Source: VXNE01 sp965206615
GTDB lineage: Bacteria; Pseudomonadota; Gammaproteobacteria; Pseudomonadales; Azotimanducaceae
DNA length: 64,000 nt
Assembly (NCBI GenBank): GCA_965206615.1
Contig: OZ242219.1
Span: 496,001-560,000 of the forward strand
Direction: 5' to 3'
Below the pieces are notes generated by a model that saw nothing but the letters and a program-made list of their open reading frames with translations, was not told the origin of the DNA and searched no databases. Numbering within the stretch: the first letter of the stretch is position 1; each line of letters begins with the position of its first letter. This document shows, piece after piece, positions 25,777-35,246 of this stretch. The position numbers and the translations under genes are program-made.

Positions 25777-26640
25777 CCGGTTTCCGTCCTGCGCTTTGGC
25801 GGCATCCGCTACGCCGAACCGCCTGTTGGCGAGGACCGCTGGCGCGCGTCGCGCCCGGCGCGTGCGGTAGGCGAGACCGACGCCATCGGTTGGCCGGCAG
25901 ACCGGCGCAAGGCGCTGGCGGAGTCCGAGGCGGAGGGTGAGCGGTTTCTGTCGAGCGCCGGGATCGAGAGCATCGAGGAACTGCGGTCCGTGCCGGCGGA
26001 GCGGCTGCTGCGCCTCGCGGCCGAGCACTTCACGCGGGGCTACGACGACCCGGCCGTGGACGGCTGGCTGCTCCCCGCGCCCGCGCCCGAGTTGCTGGCG
26101 GGGGGGCACTTCGCGCGGGTGCCGGCAATGTTCGGCACCAACGCGCACGAGGATCAGGCCATGATCGATCCGGAGGGGATGACCGAGGCTGCGTGGCACG
26201 CTGCCGTCGCCGCATTCCCGAATTCCGAGGCGGTTCAGGAACGCCTGGCGGAGCTCTCCGTCGCCGACCGGTTGGCCGCGCTCGGCGCCGGGCTGTTTCA
26301 CTGCCCGACCCTGCGGTTCGCGGACTCGGTCGCGGCGACCGGCGTGCCCACGTACGTGTATCGCTTCGCGCTGACGCGCCCGGGCGGCCATGGCGTCGGC
26401 GCCTACCACGGCGCGGAGATCCCCTACGTCTTCGACACCCACGATGCCTGGCTGCCGACGGATGCGGACGATCGCGCGCTGACGCGCCGCACGATGGACT
26501 ACTGGCTGAACTTCGCCCGCACGGGGGATCCGAACGGTGAGACGTTGCCGACCTGGCCCCGTTGGCAGGCCGGTGGCGAGGCGCTGATTCTCGACCGGAC
26601 CGTGCGCGCGGAGCACCTTGATCTGTCGCTCTGTAGCTGA
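25777..26640 (+). pseudogene. Type B carboxylesterase with internal deletion of the active site
   Basis: An in-frame chimera of a carboxylesterase/para-nitrobenzyl esterase. The N-terminal motif FGGIRYAEPPVGEDRW (normally near residue 40) is followed after a few residues by sequence belonging to the C-terminal half (ESIEELRSVPAERLL, VPAMFGTNAHED, the His region YHGAEIPYVF, and DYWLNFARTGDPNG). The middle third, including the nucleophile elbow GESAG, is absent, and no good start codon precedes the first motif. It cannot be a normal serine esterase. Confidence 0.75.
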
Positions 26641-26731
26641 CTGTAGGCACCGGTCGGTGCCGCACGGGCGGGCCGGGAGCCGGCTGGCCGGCCCCGGACC
26701 GGCCTGTACCCCGCTGGCTGCAACGGCACGG

Positions 26732-28599
26732 CTAATTTGTTCTCCGGTTGGTTGCCGATATTCGCAGGGTGTTGCGAGTCATGCGGAGGTAGTCGAAGAC
26801 GCGGCGGGGATTGCGGTTGAGCCGGCGCATGGCGGCGACGACGCAGTCGTCGGTGTGGGAACGGATGACGCCGATGGCGAAGCGTCGCCGGCGGGTGGTG
26901 TTTTCGGGGCCGTGGCCGGTTCGGATGCGCCGGCGGTCCTCGTCGAAGGCGTTGTCGAGGATGTTGTGGACGGACGCGACCTTGCAGTGGCCGCGGTTGA
27001 GTTGGAGCAGGCGCCGGGCGTCGGCGGTGTCGGGGCCGTGGCTGGTGATGCCGAGGGCGTATTCGACCGAGTGCTTGCGGGACTTCTTGACGATGGCGGT
27101 GCGCTCGACGAGGAAGGCCTGTCCGACGTGGGGGAAGGTCAGGTGGCCGTTGAGGCGGGCGGTGGTCCGGATGGCGCGGCTTTCGAGGCGCCCGTGCTCA
27201 AGGGAGAAGGGCTCGCGGAAGTCGGGCTCGCCGCGCCGTGCGAAGAACAGCCGGAGGTCGTCGAGCAGGGTCGGCTGGTTGCCCTTGGCGGTGAATACGA
27301 AGTGGGCGCCGCGGTCGTGGAGGAAGTCGGCGAGCTTGCGCTGGGTGAGCAGGGCGTCGGCGGTGAAGGTCTTGCCGGCGAAGTCGAGTTCGAGGCCTTC
27401 GAGCATGGGGACGACGGTTCCGATTTTGTTGGTGCGCTTGGTCTCGTCGTCGGCGCCGAGCGGCAGGCGGTCGACTTTTTTTGGGTGAGGGTGACGCCGT
27501 CGCGCTGGCCGACGGCGCCGAGGATGTGGACCTGGCACTGGTTCTCGCCGATCTTGCCGGTGGCGGGCTGGGCATCGCCGTTGGCGGCGCGGGCCTCCGC
27601 CGGCGGCGCGCGGGCGTCAGTATAGATGGCGTTGCGCATGGTCTTGCCGTCGATGGCGATGGCGTCGTCGGCGTTGCCGCGGGCGGCGTCGAAGCGCCGC
27701 AGGGCGCGGTCGAGCTGGTCGCGGTCGACGCGTACCAGAACGTCGCGGATGACGTATTCGCTGGGCACCTCGTAGCGGCCGCCGTGGTGCCGGCAACGGA
27801 ACCGCTCGCGGGCGCGCGGCGACAGGTCGGCGGCCCATTCGGCCATGGCCTTGTAGCCGCACGCGCCGCACAGCGTGGCGCCGGCGGCGATGGCGAGCAC
27901 GACGGTCAGCGGATGGCGCCGGCCCTGGCGGCGGCGCGGGTCGTCGATGTCGGCGAAGTGGTCGGGCAGGGAACGCATGGTGTCGGCGGAGATCATGGCC
28001 TTCGGGCCTCCGTGGCGGTCGATGGGGTGGAGTGCGGGCCGGGTCAGGCGCGCCCGCGCGGCGGCGACCAAGGGGCGGACGAAGACCAGCTTCGGCGCGC
28101 CCGGGGCGGCGCTGTAGCCGCCGCGCACGCGACGGAAGCCGCGCGTGCGCCCGACGCAGGTCCAGTTCGCGGCGCGGTACACCGTGCCGCGGAAGCGCGC
28201 CGGATCGACGAAGGTCTCCAGCAGCACGAGCGGGTGGCCGAAGCGCGCCGGCCAGTCCGCCGCCAGCCGCCGTTCGCACAGCGCCAGCACCCGCGAGCCC
28301 AGATTCGGCACGCGCCAGCCCGGCAGGATCAGGAAGCGGCTATTGTTGGCGAGCAAGTGCTGGCGGTCGTACTGCGTGCGAAAGTCCCAACCGATCCAGC
28401 GGTCGCGGGCGCCGCACTTCAGCGCCGGCGCCGAGAAGCCGATCAGCGCCACCCACCGGTCGCGCCAGCGCGCGGCGTACCACAGCGTTTCGCCGATCTT
28501 CGGCGGCGCCCCCAGGTAGTGGTGCGCCGCCATCAGCTCCCGATAACGCCCTTCCGCCGCCGCCGTCACCGGCTCCACGGCAACCTCGCCCAACTCCAC
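26732..28599 (-). CDS. ISAs1-family transposase with N-terminal DUF4338 (DruA-like) domain, frameshifted
   Basis: Residues 1 to about 185 are a DUF4338 domain (ELMAAHHYLGAPPKIGETL, ARDRWIGWDF, NNSRFLILPGWRVPNLGS, LLETFVDPARFRGTVYRAAN), the family of the Druantia protein DruA. From about 205 the frame continues as an ISAs1 transposase: DHFADIDDPRRRQGRRHPL, then the first catalytic Asp in AIDGKTMRNA. At about residue 373 the frame shifts at a run of seven A (27482-27476). The rest (FTADALLTQRKLADFL, VFTAKGNQPTLL, DNAFDEDRRRIR, PENTTRRRRFAIG) is in the -1 frame to the stop at 26732. A possible internal start, ATG preceded by GGAGG, would give the transposase alone. Either a programmed frameshift or an inactivating indel. 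Confidence 0.8.
27475..27482 (-). promoter_or_regulatory. Slippery heptamer A AAA AAG in the transposase gene
   Basis: Read on the minus strand, the zero frame is CAA AAA AAG. A -1 slip on A AAA AAG takes the ribosome from the DUF4338/ISAs1 N-terminal frame exactly into the frame that encodes the rest of the catalytic domain (next codons GTC GAC). The heptamer is the same as the efficient dnaX-type site. A one-base homopolymer error would look identical. Confidence 0.5.
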
Positions 28600-28880
28600 T
28601 CCGCCCCCGGTTCCGCATCAAACTGCGGGCGTTTCTACACCGGTTCGGCGCGGATGTCCAGCATTCCACCTAACCCGTTCTTTCCGCTCGCCTTCCCCGG
28701 GTGGACCAATTCGCCCTGGCTGCAACGGAGCGACAGTAGGAAAATTGTCTTCGTCGTGATACGTTGGGCGGAGGGGCGGCTCCGGCACGCCTCTGCCGTG
28801 ACTTGAAAGAGACATGCGCCGTTCGGCCTGGCCAACCGGTCAAAGTCTCGCAAGTCCGCACAAACTGGGGGGGATTCATC

Positions 28881-31575
28881 ATGTTCGAACGCAACAAGCT
28901 CAGCGCGGCTGTCACGGCCGCACTGTCCGCATCGGTTCTCGGGACGGCCACCACCGCCCTGCCTGTCTGGGCAGAGGATGGCGCAACCGAGATTGAGGAA
29001 GTCGTCGTTACCGGGTCGCGAATCAAGCGGGCCGTGGACGATGAGGCAACACCTGTAACGGTCATCAGCGCCACCGATCTCGAGGTGTCCGGCTACAACA
29101 GGTGGGACGGGGTCACCGAACACCTCGAACTGGCGGACGTGTTGAGAAACACGACGTACAACAGTTTCGGTTCGTTTCGCGAGCGCTCGGGAAGCGCAAC
29201 CGAGATTTCTTACGGCGTGGACAGGATCGCGCTGTGGCGGACGTGTTGAGAAACACGGTCGACCTCTGGTCGACCTCAGGGGGCTTGGTCCGGAGCGCTC
29301 CGCCGTTCTCGTCAACGGTCGACGGGTGCCCGGCAACCCGTTCACGGGCCGATCCGCGGTCGACCTGAACTCGATTCCACTGACGGCCATCGAGCGGATC
29401 GAGATCCTGACCGACTCCGCCTCGGCGGTATACGGGGCGGATGCGATCGGCGGCGTCATCAATTTCATCATGCGCGACGACTACAACGGTGCGGAGATCC
29501 AGGTCGGCATCACTCGCCCCGAAGCAGAGGGCGCCGAGGAAGAACAGATCAAGGCTCTCTTCGGCGCTTCCAGCGACCGCGGCAAAGTCCTCGCGAGCAT
29601 GGAGTTCTACGAGCGCGGAGCCATATTCGACGGCGATCGCGACTACAGCGCCGTGCAGATCAATGGCACGTCCTTCGGCGATACCGTGGGCGTGAGCGTT
29701 GGCGGCAACACGGGTTTCCCGCCCAATTTCTCCACGGCGTATCCGATAGGAGACTGCGACCCGGCCGTCTATGCCGGAATCTTCACAACGCCATTCGGTA
29801 TACCGGGCGAGGGCTGCGGCTTCGGATATGCCGACATTTCGGCACAGACGGGCGCCGTGGAGCGCTACAGCACGTTCGTGGATGCGAGCTACAATCTCAC
29901 GGATGACATCGCCGTGTACGCGGAAAACCGCTACTCACGCATTAACAGTTTCGGTCGCTACGCCCCCGCCGTAGGTTTCTTCGGCGTCAATGAACCCGCT
30001 CGGATCGAGAACGGGTTGTCACCTGTGCCCGGTGCGAATGGAGCGCCGTTTCTCGCATTCCATCGCTTCGTCGCACACGGACCCCGCGACGACAATACGA
30101 CGCGTGACGAGTTCGACGTGGTCGTCGGCATGGAAGGCGATCTCGCCGACGGCAGGGTATCCTTCGACGCATTCGCGCGGCATTACTTTTACAGCGCAAC
30201 GGAAGAGGGAAACACCTACATCGTAACCAGCATCCTGGAGGAACTCGCCGCGACGGGAGCGTACGACGTGCTCGACCCGCTCTCGCCCGCCAATGCCGAC
30301 GCGGTACTCGCGAGTTCCGCCACGTTGAGCAGGGACCTTGACACGCAGTTCAATCAGATCGGTATCACTGTGTCCGGCTTCGCGTTCGATCTTCCCGCCG
30401 GACAGATCGGCTGGGCATTCGGCGGGGAGTGGGCCGAGGAAGATTACAACGATAACTATGACAGACAGCGCGAAGCCGGCAATGTCATCGGGTCGGCCGG
30501 CAACTCGGCCGCCGGCGATCGCAGTCGCAAGGCTGTATACGGCGAGGTGCTGGTGCCCGTCGCCGAGGGTCTTGAACTCGGAGCCGCCTTGCGCTGGGAC
30601 GACTACAACGACTTCGGGAGTGCGGTAACGCCATCGATCAACATTCGCTGGAATCCGACAGCCGCGGACTGGCTGGTCGTCAGGGCCTCGTACAACGAGG
30701 GTTTCAAGGCGCCGAGCCTGACCGACCTGTACTCGAAGCTCGCCCAGTCGTTCAATGACGTCACGGACTTCCCTCAATGCGAGTCTCAGGGCGTCGCCCC
30801 CGTCGATTGTCCGACTTTTCAGGTCGAGAATTTCACCGGGGGCAATCTGGATCTCGAGGCGGAGGAATCCGAAGCCTACAACATCGGTCTGGTCGTCACG
30901 CCGACCTTTGCGGAAGGCCTGTCTCTCAGCGTCGATTACTTCGAGGTCGATACCCTCGACCGCGCGACTTCGCTCAGGCTGTCGCAGATCGTGCGCTTTG
31001 CGGCGGAGGGTAATCTTCCTCCCGGAACGTCAGTCATGCGGGGCGCGCCCGGGCCCGCTGGTGGGCTGGGCCGGCTGGTTTCCATCGTCAACGCGGTCAC
31101 CAACGCCGCGGCGGTGGATATCAAGGGTATCGACCTTCGCGCTCAATACAACGGGGACTTCGAATTTGGCAACATTCATGCGCGAATGGAATGGTCGCAC
31201 TTCAACAGCTATGAGGTTCAGAACTCCGCCGATGAGGGTGTGAACGAGTTCCTGTCCGAGGGCGGCTATCCTGAAGGTCGGCTGAATGCGCAACTTCGCT
31301 TGACCAGGGACTCGTTCACCGTCAACTATGCGGTGAGTTACATTTCCGAGCATGGCGATGGCGAGTTCGAGGCCTATGACAGATACATGATGCACGACAT
31401 CACCGTCGAGTACCGCTCGCGCTGGGGTGTGGACCTGACGTTCGGGGTTCAGAACTTCACCGATGAAGAGCCAATAATCGACGGCATCGGTGGGTACAAC
31501 GACTCCATTACCGGCACACTCTACGATCTCGCCGGCCGCAGGTACTTCGCACGAGCGAAGTACACGTTCAATTAG
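28881..31575 (+). pseudogene. TonB-dependent receptor broken by a small insertion
   Basis: The first part (28881-29249) gives a signal peptide (MFERNKLSAAVTAALSASVL ... AEDG), the plug start IEEVVVTGSRIKR and SATDLEVSGYN, then terminates. The rest (29287-31575) resumes in another frame with DLRGLGPERSAVLVNGRRVPG, IERIEILTDSASAVYGADAIGG and a full beta-barrel ending RRYFARAKYTFN. Between GVD and LRGLG lies a 52-bp insertion (about 29224-29275) that shifts the frame. It contains a 22-bp copy of the sequence at 29133-29154. Removing it restores a normal plug domain. An internal GTG/ATG restart would make a barrel without signal peptide, so the gene is probably dead. The outer-membrane substrate is unknown. 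Confidence 0.75.
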
Positions 31576-31595
31576 AGATCGATTCGATGTATGAG

Positions 31596-31621
31596 ACCCG
31601 GGCCGTCGGCCCGGGTTTTTT
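31596..31621 (+). terminator. Intrinsic terminator after the TonB receptor gene
   Basis: A perfect 9-bp stem ACCCGGGCC / GGCCCGGGT with a GTC loop (31596-31616), followed by a run of T. It lies 20 bp after the receptor stop and 4 bp before the next start codon. Confidence 0.9.
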
Positions 31622-31624
31622 GCT

Positions 31625-32272
31625 GTGATCCAAAGACTCTTTGCAACACCGATTTATCACACCAATCTGAACGACGATGAGTTGCGACGTTCCGTCAAAG
31701 CGTTGATTCTGAGCCGGCGGAACGACGCTCACCGACATCGTCAGCCACCGCAAGGGCGGCACCCGGGCGTATTCGAGAGCCGCTTCGACTTTCTCGACAG
31801 CGCCGACAACACCATCACGGCTCTCAGAACCGTTCTGTCCGCTCACCTGCAGGCGTTCCTTGCAGTCGTGCTGGAAACGGAACCCGGGGCCATCCCGATG
31901 GAGCGAATCAAATCCCATAGCTGGTTCCACATCACCTCGACAGGCGGGTATTTTCGCGCCCACAACCATCCCAATGCATCGTGGAGCCTGGTCTATTGTG
32001 TCGATAACGGACACGAAGCGCGCGGTTCCGAAGAGGATCAGTCAGGGCACCTGGTTTTCTCCGATCCCAGATTCGGCGCCGCAATGTACCTGGACCGATT
32101 CAACCGTCGACAGCATCGCGATATTTCGTTCGATGGAGCCAAGTACTTTCTGCAGCACGATGACCTGCTGATTTTTCCTTCCTTCGTACAGCACCAGGTG
32201 GAGCCCTACCACGGGAACATTCAGCGGATCACCGTGGCGGCCAACTTCTGGGCGGACATTGAGTATGCCTGA
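31625..32272 (+). CDS. Putative 2OG-Fe(II) oxygenase (TIGR02466-like)
   Basis: A 215-residue protein of the 2OG-FeII_Oxy_5 type. IQRLFATPIYHTNLND is the usual N-terminus. The metal-ligand strand YFRAHNHPNASWSLVYCVD (His-x-His near 115-117) and the distal IFPSFVQHQVEPYHG with a following Arg (RITVAANFW) fit the family pattern. The start is GTG 31625, just after the terminator of the receptor gene, so the transcript probably depends on readthrough or its own promoter. It overlaps the methyltransferase gene at its 3' end. Oxygenases of this family are often found beside TonB-dependent receptors. The target is unknown. Confidence 0.75.
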   Translation: MIQRLFATPIYHTNLNDDELRRSVKALILSRRNDAHRHRQPPQGRHPGVFESRFDFLDSADNTITALRTVLSAHLQAFLAVVLETEPGAIPMERIKSHSWFHITSTGGYFRAHNHPNASWSLVYCVDNGHEARGSEEDQSGHLVFSDPRFGAAMYLDRFNRRQHRDISFDGAKYFLQHDDLLIFPSFVQHQVEPYHGNIQRITVAANFWADIEYA

Positions 32273-33221
32273 GCATACCCGGGAGGCGTCGAGTTGGAGC
32301 AACTACTGGCAAGCGGAACTTCCAAGAGCGTTCGGAACGGACGAGGAGGAGGAACGCGCGCTGCAGGGCTTCTGGAGGTCTGCCGCCAGAAGCTGGAACG
32401 CCGGAGATCGGGTGCTGGATATCGGTTGTGGCAATGGCGCCCTCGCCGTGACTCTCGCCGCGCTCGCCAGAGAGTACGGCAAGGCGTTCAGCTACACCGG
32501 ACTGGACCAGGCAGAAATACTCCAGCCTCCGGATGCGGATTTCGAACCGTTGGACGTTGTGCTGCTTGGCAACACCCGGGCCGAAATTGCAGAGCTGCCC
32601 GGGTCGGGTTTTGAGCGGGTCATCAGCCAATACGGTTTCGAGTATTGTGACCGGGAGGCCGTGAGTACGAACGTCTCGGCCTGGCTCGTACCCGAAGGTA
32701 CCGTGACGTTTCTGGTACATAGCCGGGATTCTCATGTGACTGCAGAGGTTCGGTATACCCTGGAGCAACTTCGCATGGCCGAGGAGTCCGCGCTTCTGGT
32801 CCTGGTCGCCAGGCTTCTGTCACGACTGGTAGAAGTTGGGGGAGCGGAGAACGCAGACCGTCAAGCCGGAGCGATTCGAGACCTGGTCAACGAAAGCTGT
32901 CAGGAATTGACCGACAAGGCCGAGCACATGCCCAATCCTCACGTATTGAGGAATTTCGTGGGTGTTTGCCTGGGGTCCTTTGCGTCGAAACGCTCGCACA
33001 TTCCGCTGGATATCCGCCTGGACAACATCATCAGCTTCTCAAAACAGCTCCTGTTTCAGAAGGATCGCCTGATGCAACAGCAGCGTGCGGCCCTGTCCGA
33101 TCGTCAAATTGATGAATCTATCGCGTATCTGGAACGGTCGGGAGTGAGTTGCAGTCGACGAAAGGCGTTTCTTCATGGTGAGGAGCAGTTTGGTTTTGCG
33201 CTGGAATTCGTGAAGCGCTGA
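32265..33221 (+). CDS. Class I SAM-dependent methyltransferase
   Basis: A 318-residue protein with the AdoMet motif DRVLDIGCGNGALAVTLAAL near residues 46-65, the acidic end of strand beta-2 in YTGLDQAE, and ERVISQYGFEYCDRE in the position of motif post-I. The C-terminal 180 residues are mostly helical and not typical of small-molecule methyltransferases. ATG 32265 lies within the last codons of the oxygenase gene (TTG 32259 is also in frame), so translation is coupled. Oxygenase and methyltransferase probably act on the same molecule. Substrate unknown. Confidence 0.8.
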   Translation: MPEHTREASSWSNYWQAELPRAFGTDEEEERALQGFWRSAARSWNAGDRVLDIGCGNGALAVTLAALAREYGKAFSYTGLDQAEILQPPDADFEPLDVVLLGNTRAEIAELPGSGFERVISQYGFEYCDREAVSTNVSAWLVPEGTVTFLVHSRDSHVTAEVRYTLEQLRMAEESALLVLVARLLSRLVEVGGAENADRQAGAIRDLVNESCQELTDKAEHMPNPHVLRNFVGVCLGSFASKRSHIPLDIRLDNIISFSKQLLFQKDRLMQQQRAALSDRQIDESIAYLERSGVSCSRRKAFLHGEEQFGFALEFVKR

Positions 33222-33471
33222 ATCTATCGCTCACCGATGCCCGGACCGTTGCGCGTCGGCATCACGCCACTTGAAAACCCGTCGGCCGTCCCCGGTTGGA
33301 TCCGTTTTGCGGGAAATCGGGACGGGACCGTTGCCGATCGGCTACGCCGCGTCTCCACTCGGGTGGTCATCGACCATGCCGTGGAGTAGCCGCGGCGCCC
33401 GTGCCGTGCCGGCCACCGGTGGACGCCCCGTCTGGCGATCCGTTAGTCTGGCCGGAATACCCGGGGGGAGT

Positions 33472-35091
33472 ATGCGCGTGGCGGAAGCAGCGGCGGACAA
33501 GCCGGAGGTCGGTGGTGGTTATGCGAAGTACGTCACCGGCGTCCTGGTCATCGTCTACGTCTTCAACTTCATCGACCGCCAGATCGTCACGATCCTGGCC
33601 GAGGAGATCAAGGCCGACCTCGGCATCTCCGACGCGCAGATCGGCTTTCTGTACGGCACCGCGTTCGCGGTGTTCTACGCCATCTTCGGCATCCCGCTCG
33701 GCAAGCTCGCGGACAACTGGTCGCGCAAGAGCCTGATCTCCGTCGGGCTCGGTTTCTGGAGCCTGATGACGGCCCTGTCGGGCACGGCCCGCAGCTTCTT
33801 CTCGCTCGCCGCCTACCGTGTCGGCGTCGGCATCGGCGAGGCGAGCGCGACGCCGGCGGCGTTCTCCATGCTGTCGGACTATTTCCCGCCGAAGCTGCGC
33901 GCGACGGTACTCGCCGTCTATTCGAGCGGCATCTATATCGGCGCCGGCATCGGCATCTTTCTCGGTGGCTGGATCGTCGAGGGATGGCAAGCCCTGTATC
34001 CGGACCCGGCCGACGCGCCGTTCGGCCTCAAGGGCTGGCAGGCGGCCTACATGGCGGTGGGACTGCCGGGGCTGCTGATGGCGCTGTGGGTGTTCACCTT
34101 GCGCGAGCCCGTGCGGGGCATGAGCGAGGGGATCGTCACGGCGGAACACCCGCACCCCTTCCGGGAGGCCTGGCGCGAGTTGATGGCCGTACTGCCGCCG
34201 TTCACGCTGGTGACCCTGGTGCGCTCGGGCGGGGGCGCCGCGGGTGTGCGGTTCAACCTGATCGGCGCCGTCCTCATTGCCCTGGGCTCCTGGGGCCTGT
34301 ACCTCCTCACCGGCGATCCCGAGCAGTGGATCGCGCTCGGCATCGGCACCTACGCCGCGTTTTCGTGGGTGCAGACCCTGGGCCTGCGCGACCCGGCGAC
34401 CTTCGCCATGATGTTCCAGAGCCGCGCCTTCATCTACACGATCATCGGCTTCCCCACCATCTCGCTGGTCACCTACGCGTACGGCGCCTGGGCGCCGCCG
34501 TTCTTCCTGCGCGTCCACGGCGTGGGGCTGGGCGAGGCGGGACTCGTGCTGGGCGTCTCGGCCGCGGTTGCGGGGTGGCTCGGCATCACGTTGGGTGGCA
34601 TCGCGTCGGATTGGCTGAAGCCGCGCACCGGCAACGGACGTGTCTACGTCGGTCTCGGCTCCGTCATCCTGAGCGCACCGCTGACGCTTGCCATGATGCT
34701 CACCGACAGCGTCATCGTGGCGTATGTCTTCAACTTCCTCGTGAGCATCTCCGCATCGTGCTGGATCGGGGCGGCGGCGAGCACCGTGAACGATCTCGTG
34801 ATGCCGCGCATGCGTGCCATCGCGTCGGCGTTCTACATCCTGATGGCGACCGTGGGCCTGGCCCTCGGACCCTACGCGGTGGGAGAGGTGAGCGACGTAC
34901 TCGTCGCCGGCGGCATGGACGACGGCGAGTCGTTGCGCGCGGCCCTCATCATGTCCATCGGTCTGCTCGCGATTCCGGCTGTATTCCTCACGTTGCTCCT
35001 GCGACACCTGGTGCCCGACGAAGCGAGCCGCATCGAGCGAGCCCGGGCCGCTGGCGAACCGGTCGGGGACGCGTCGGAGGCGGTCGCCTGA
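33472..35091 (+). CDS. Major facilitator superfamily transporter (spinster-like)
   Basis: A 539-residue membrane protein with about 12 predicted helices. FIDRQIVTILAEEIKADLG and the following GIPLGKLADNWSRK loop carry the MFS signature between helices 2 and 3, and VGVGIGEASATPAAFSMLSDYFPPKLRA is the spinster-type segment. A long hydrophilic-to-hydrophobic middle section (about 225-300) contains an extra pair of hydrophobic stretches. ATG 33472 sits very close to GGGGGGAG. GTG 33478 has better spacing. The transported compound is not evident. It is monocistronic by spacing. Confidence 0.88.
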   Translation: MRVAEAAADKPEVGGGYAKYVTGVLVIVYVFNFIDRQIVTILAEEIKADLGISDAQIGFLYGTAFAVFYAIFGIPLGKLADNWSRKSLISVGLGFWSLMTALSGTARSFFSLAAYRVGVGIGEASATPAAFSMLSDYFPPKLRATVLAVYSSGIYIGAGIGIFLGGWIVEGWQALYPDPADAPFGLKGWQAAYMAVGLPGLLMALWVFTLREPVRGMSEGIVTAEHPHPFREAWRELMAVLPPFTLVTLVRSGGGAAGVRFNLIGAVLIALGSWGLYLLTGDPEQWIALGIGTYAAFSWVQTLGLRDPATFAMMFQSRAFIYTIIGFPTISLVTYAYGAWAPPFFLRVHGVGLGEAGLVLGVSAAVAGWLGITLGGIASDWLKPRTGNGRVYVGLGSVILSAPLTLAMMLTDSVIVAYVFNFLVSISASCWIGAAASTVNDLVMPRMRAIASAFYILMATVGLALGPYAVGEVSDVLVAGGMDDGESLRAALIMSIGLLAIPAVFLTLLLRHLVPDEASRIERARAAGEPVGDASEAVA

Positions 35092-35213
35092 AGCACTCCG
35101 GGCGCTCCCGCCCACGGCGGGCGCGCCGCGGATGCGTCCTCGGACTGAACGGGGTCACCGGATGGAGCCGGCCCGGGGGACTGCTGCCGGAACGCACGAT
35201 GCCCGCGTTTCGG

Positions 35214-35219
35214 TAAAAT
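35214..35219 (+). promoter_or_regulatory. Possible -10 box of acnA
   Basis: TAAAAT stands out in G+C-rich DNA 28 bp before the acnA ATG. No good -35 hexamer is visible at 16-18 bp upstream. Confidence 0.35.
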
Positions 35220-35246
35220 GCGGGGTTTTTGCGGCGGCGCACACGC

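Larger units (their letters stand above)
26727..28715 (-). mobile_element. ISAs1-type insertion sequence carrying a DUF4338 domain
   Basis: The element spans the transposase gene. Possible ends are an imperfect inverted repeat beginning GGCTAATTTGTTCTCCGG on the left (26730) and GGCGAATTGGTCCACCCGG read inward on the right (28715). Outside these, a 13-bp direct repeat CTGGCTGCAACGG occurs at 26714-26726 and 28716-28728. The direct repeat abuts the right end and is three bases off the left end. If it is a target duplication it is slightly longer than usual for the family. Boundaries are provisional. Confidence 0.6.

Noticed and set aside
26727..28715. A Druantia defence system, suggested by the DruA-like domain
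   Set aside because: There are no DruB-DruE genes nearby, and the domain is joined to a transposase within an insertion element.
33237..33392. A 51-codon frame beginning MPGPLRVGITPLENP, reminiscent of the start of an LLM-type oxidoreductase
   Set aside because: It is too short and the similarity covers only about 15 residues. It could be a remnant but cannot be supported.
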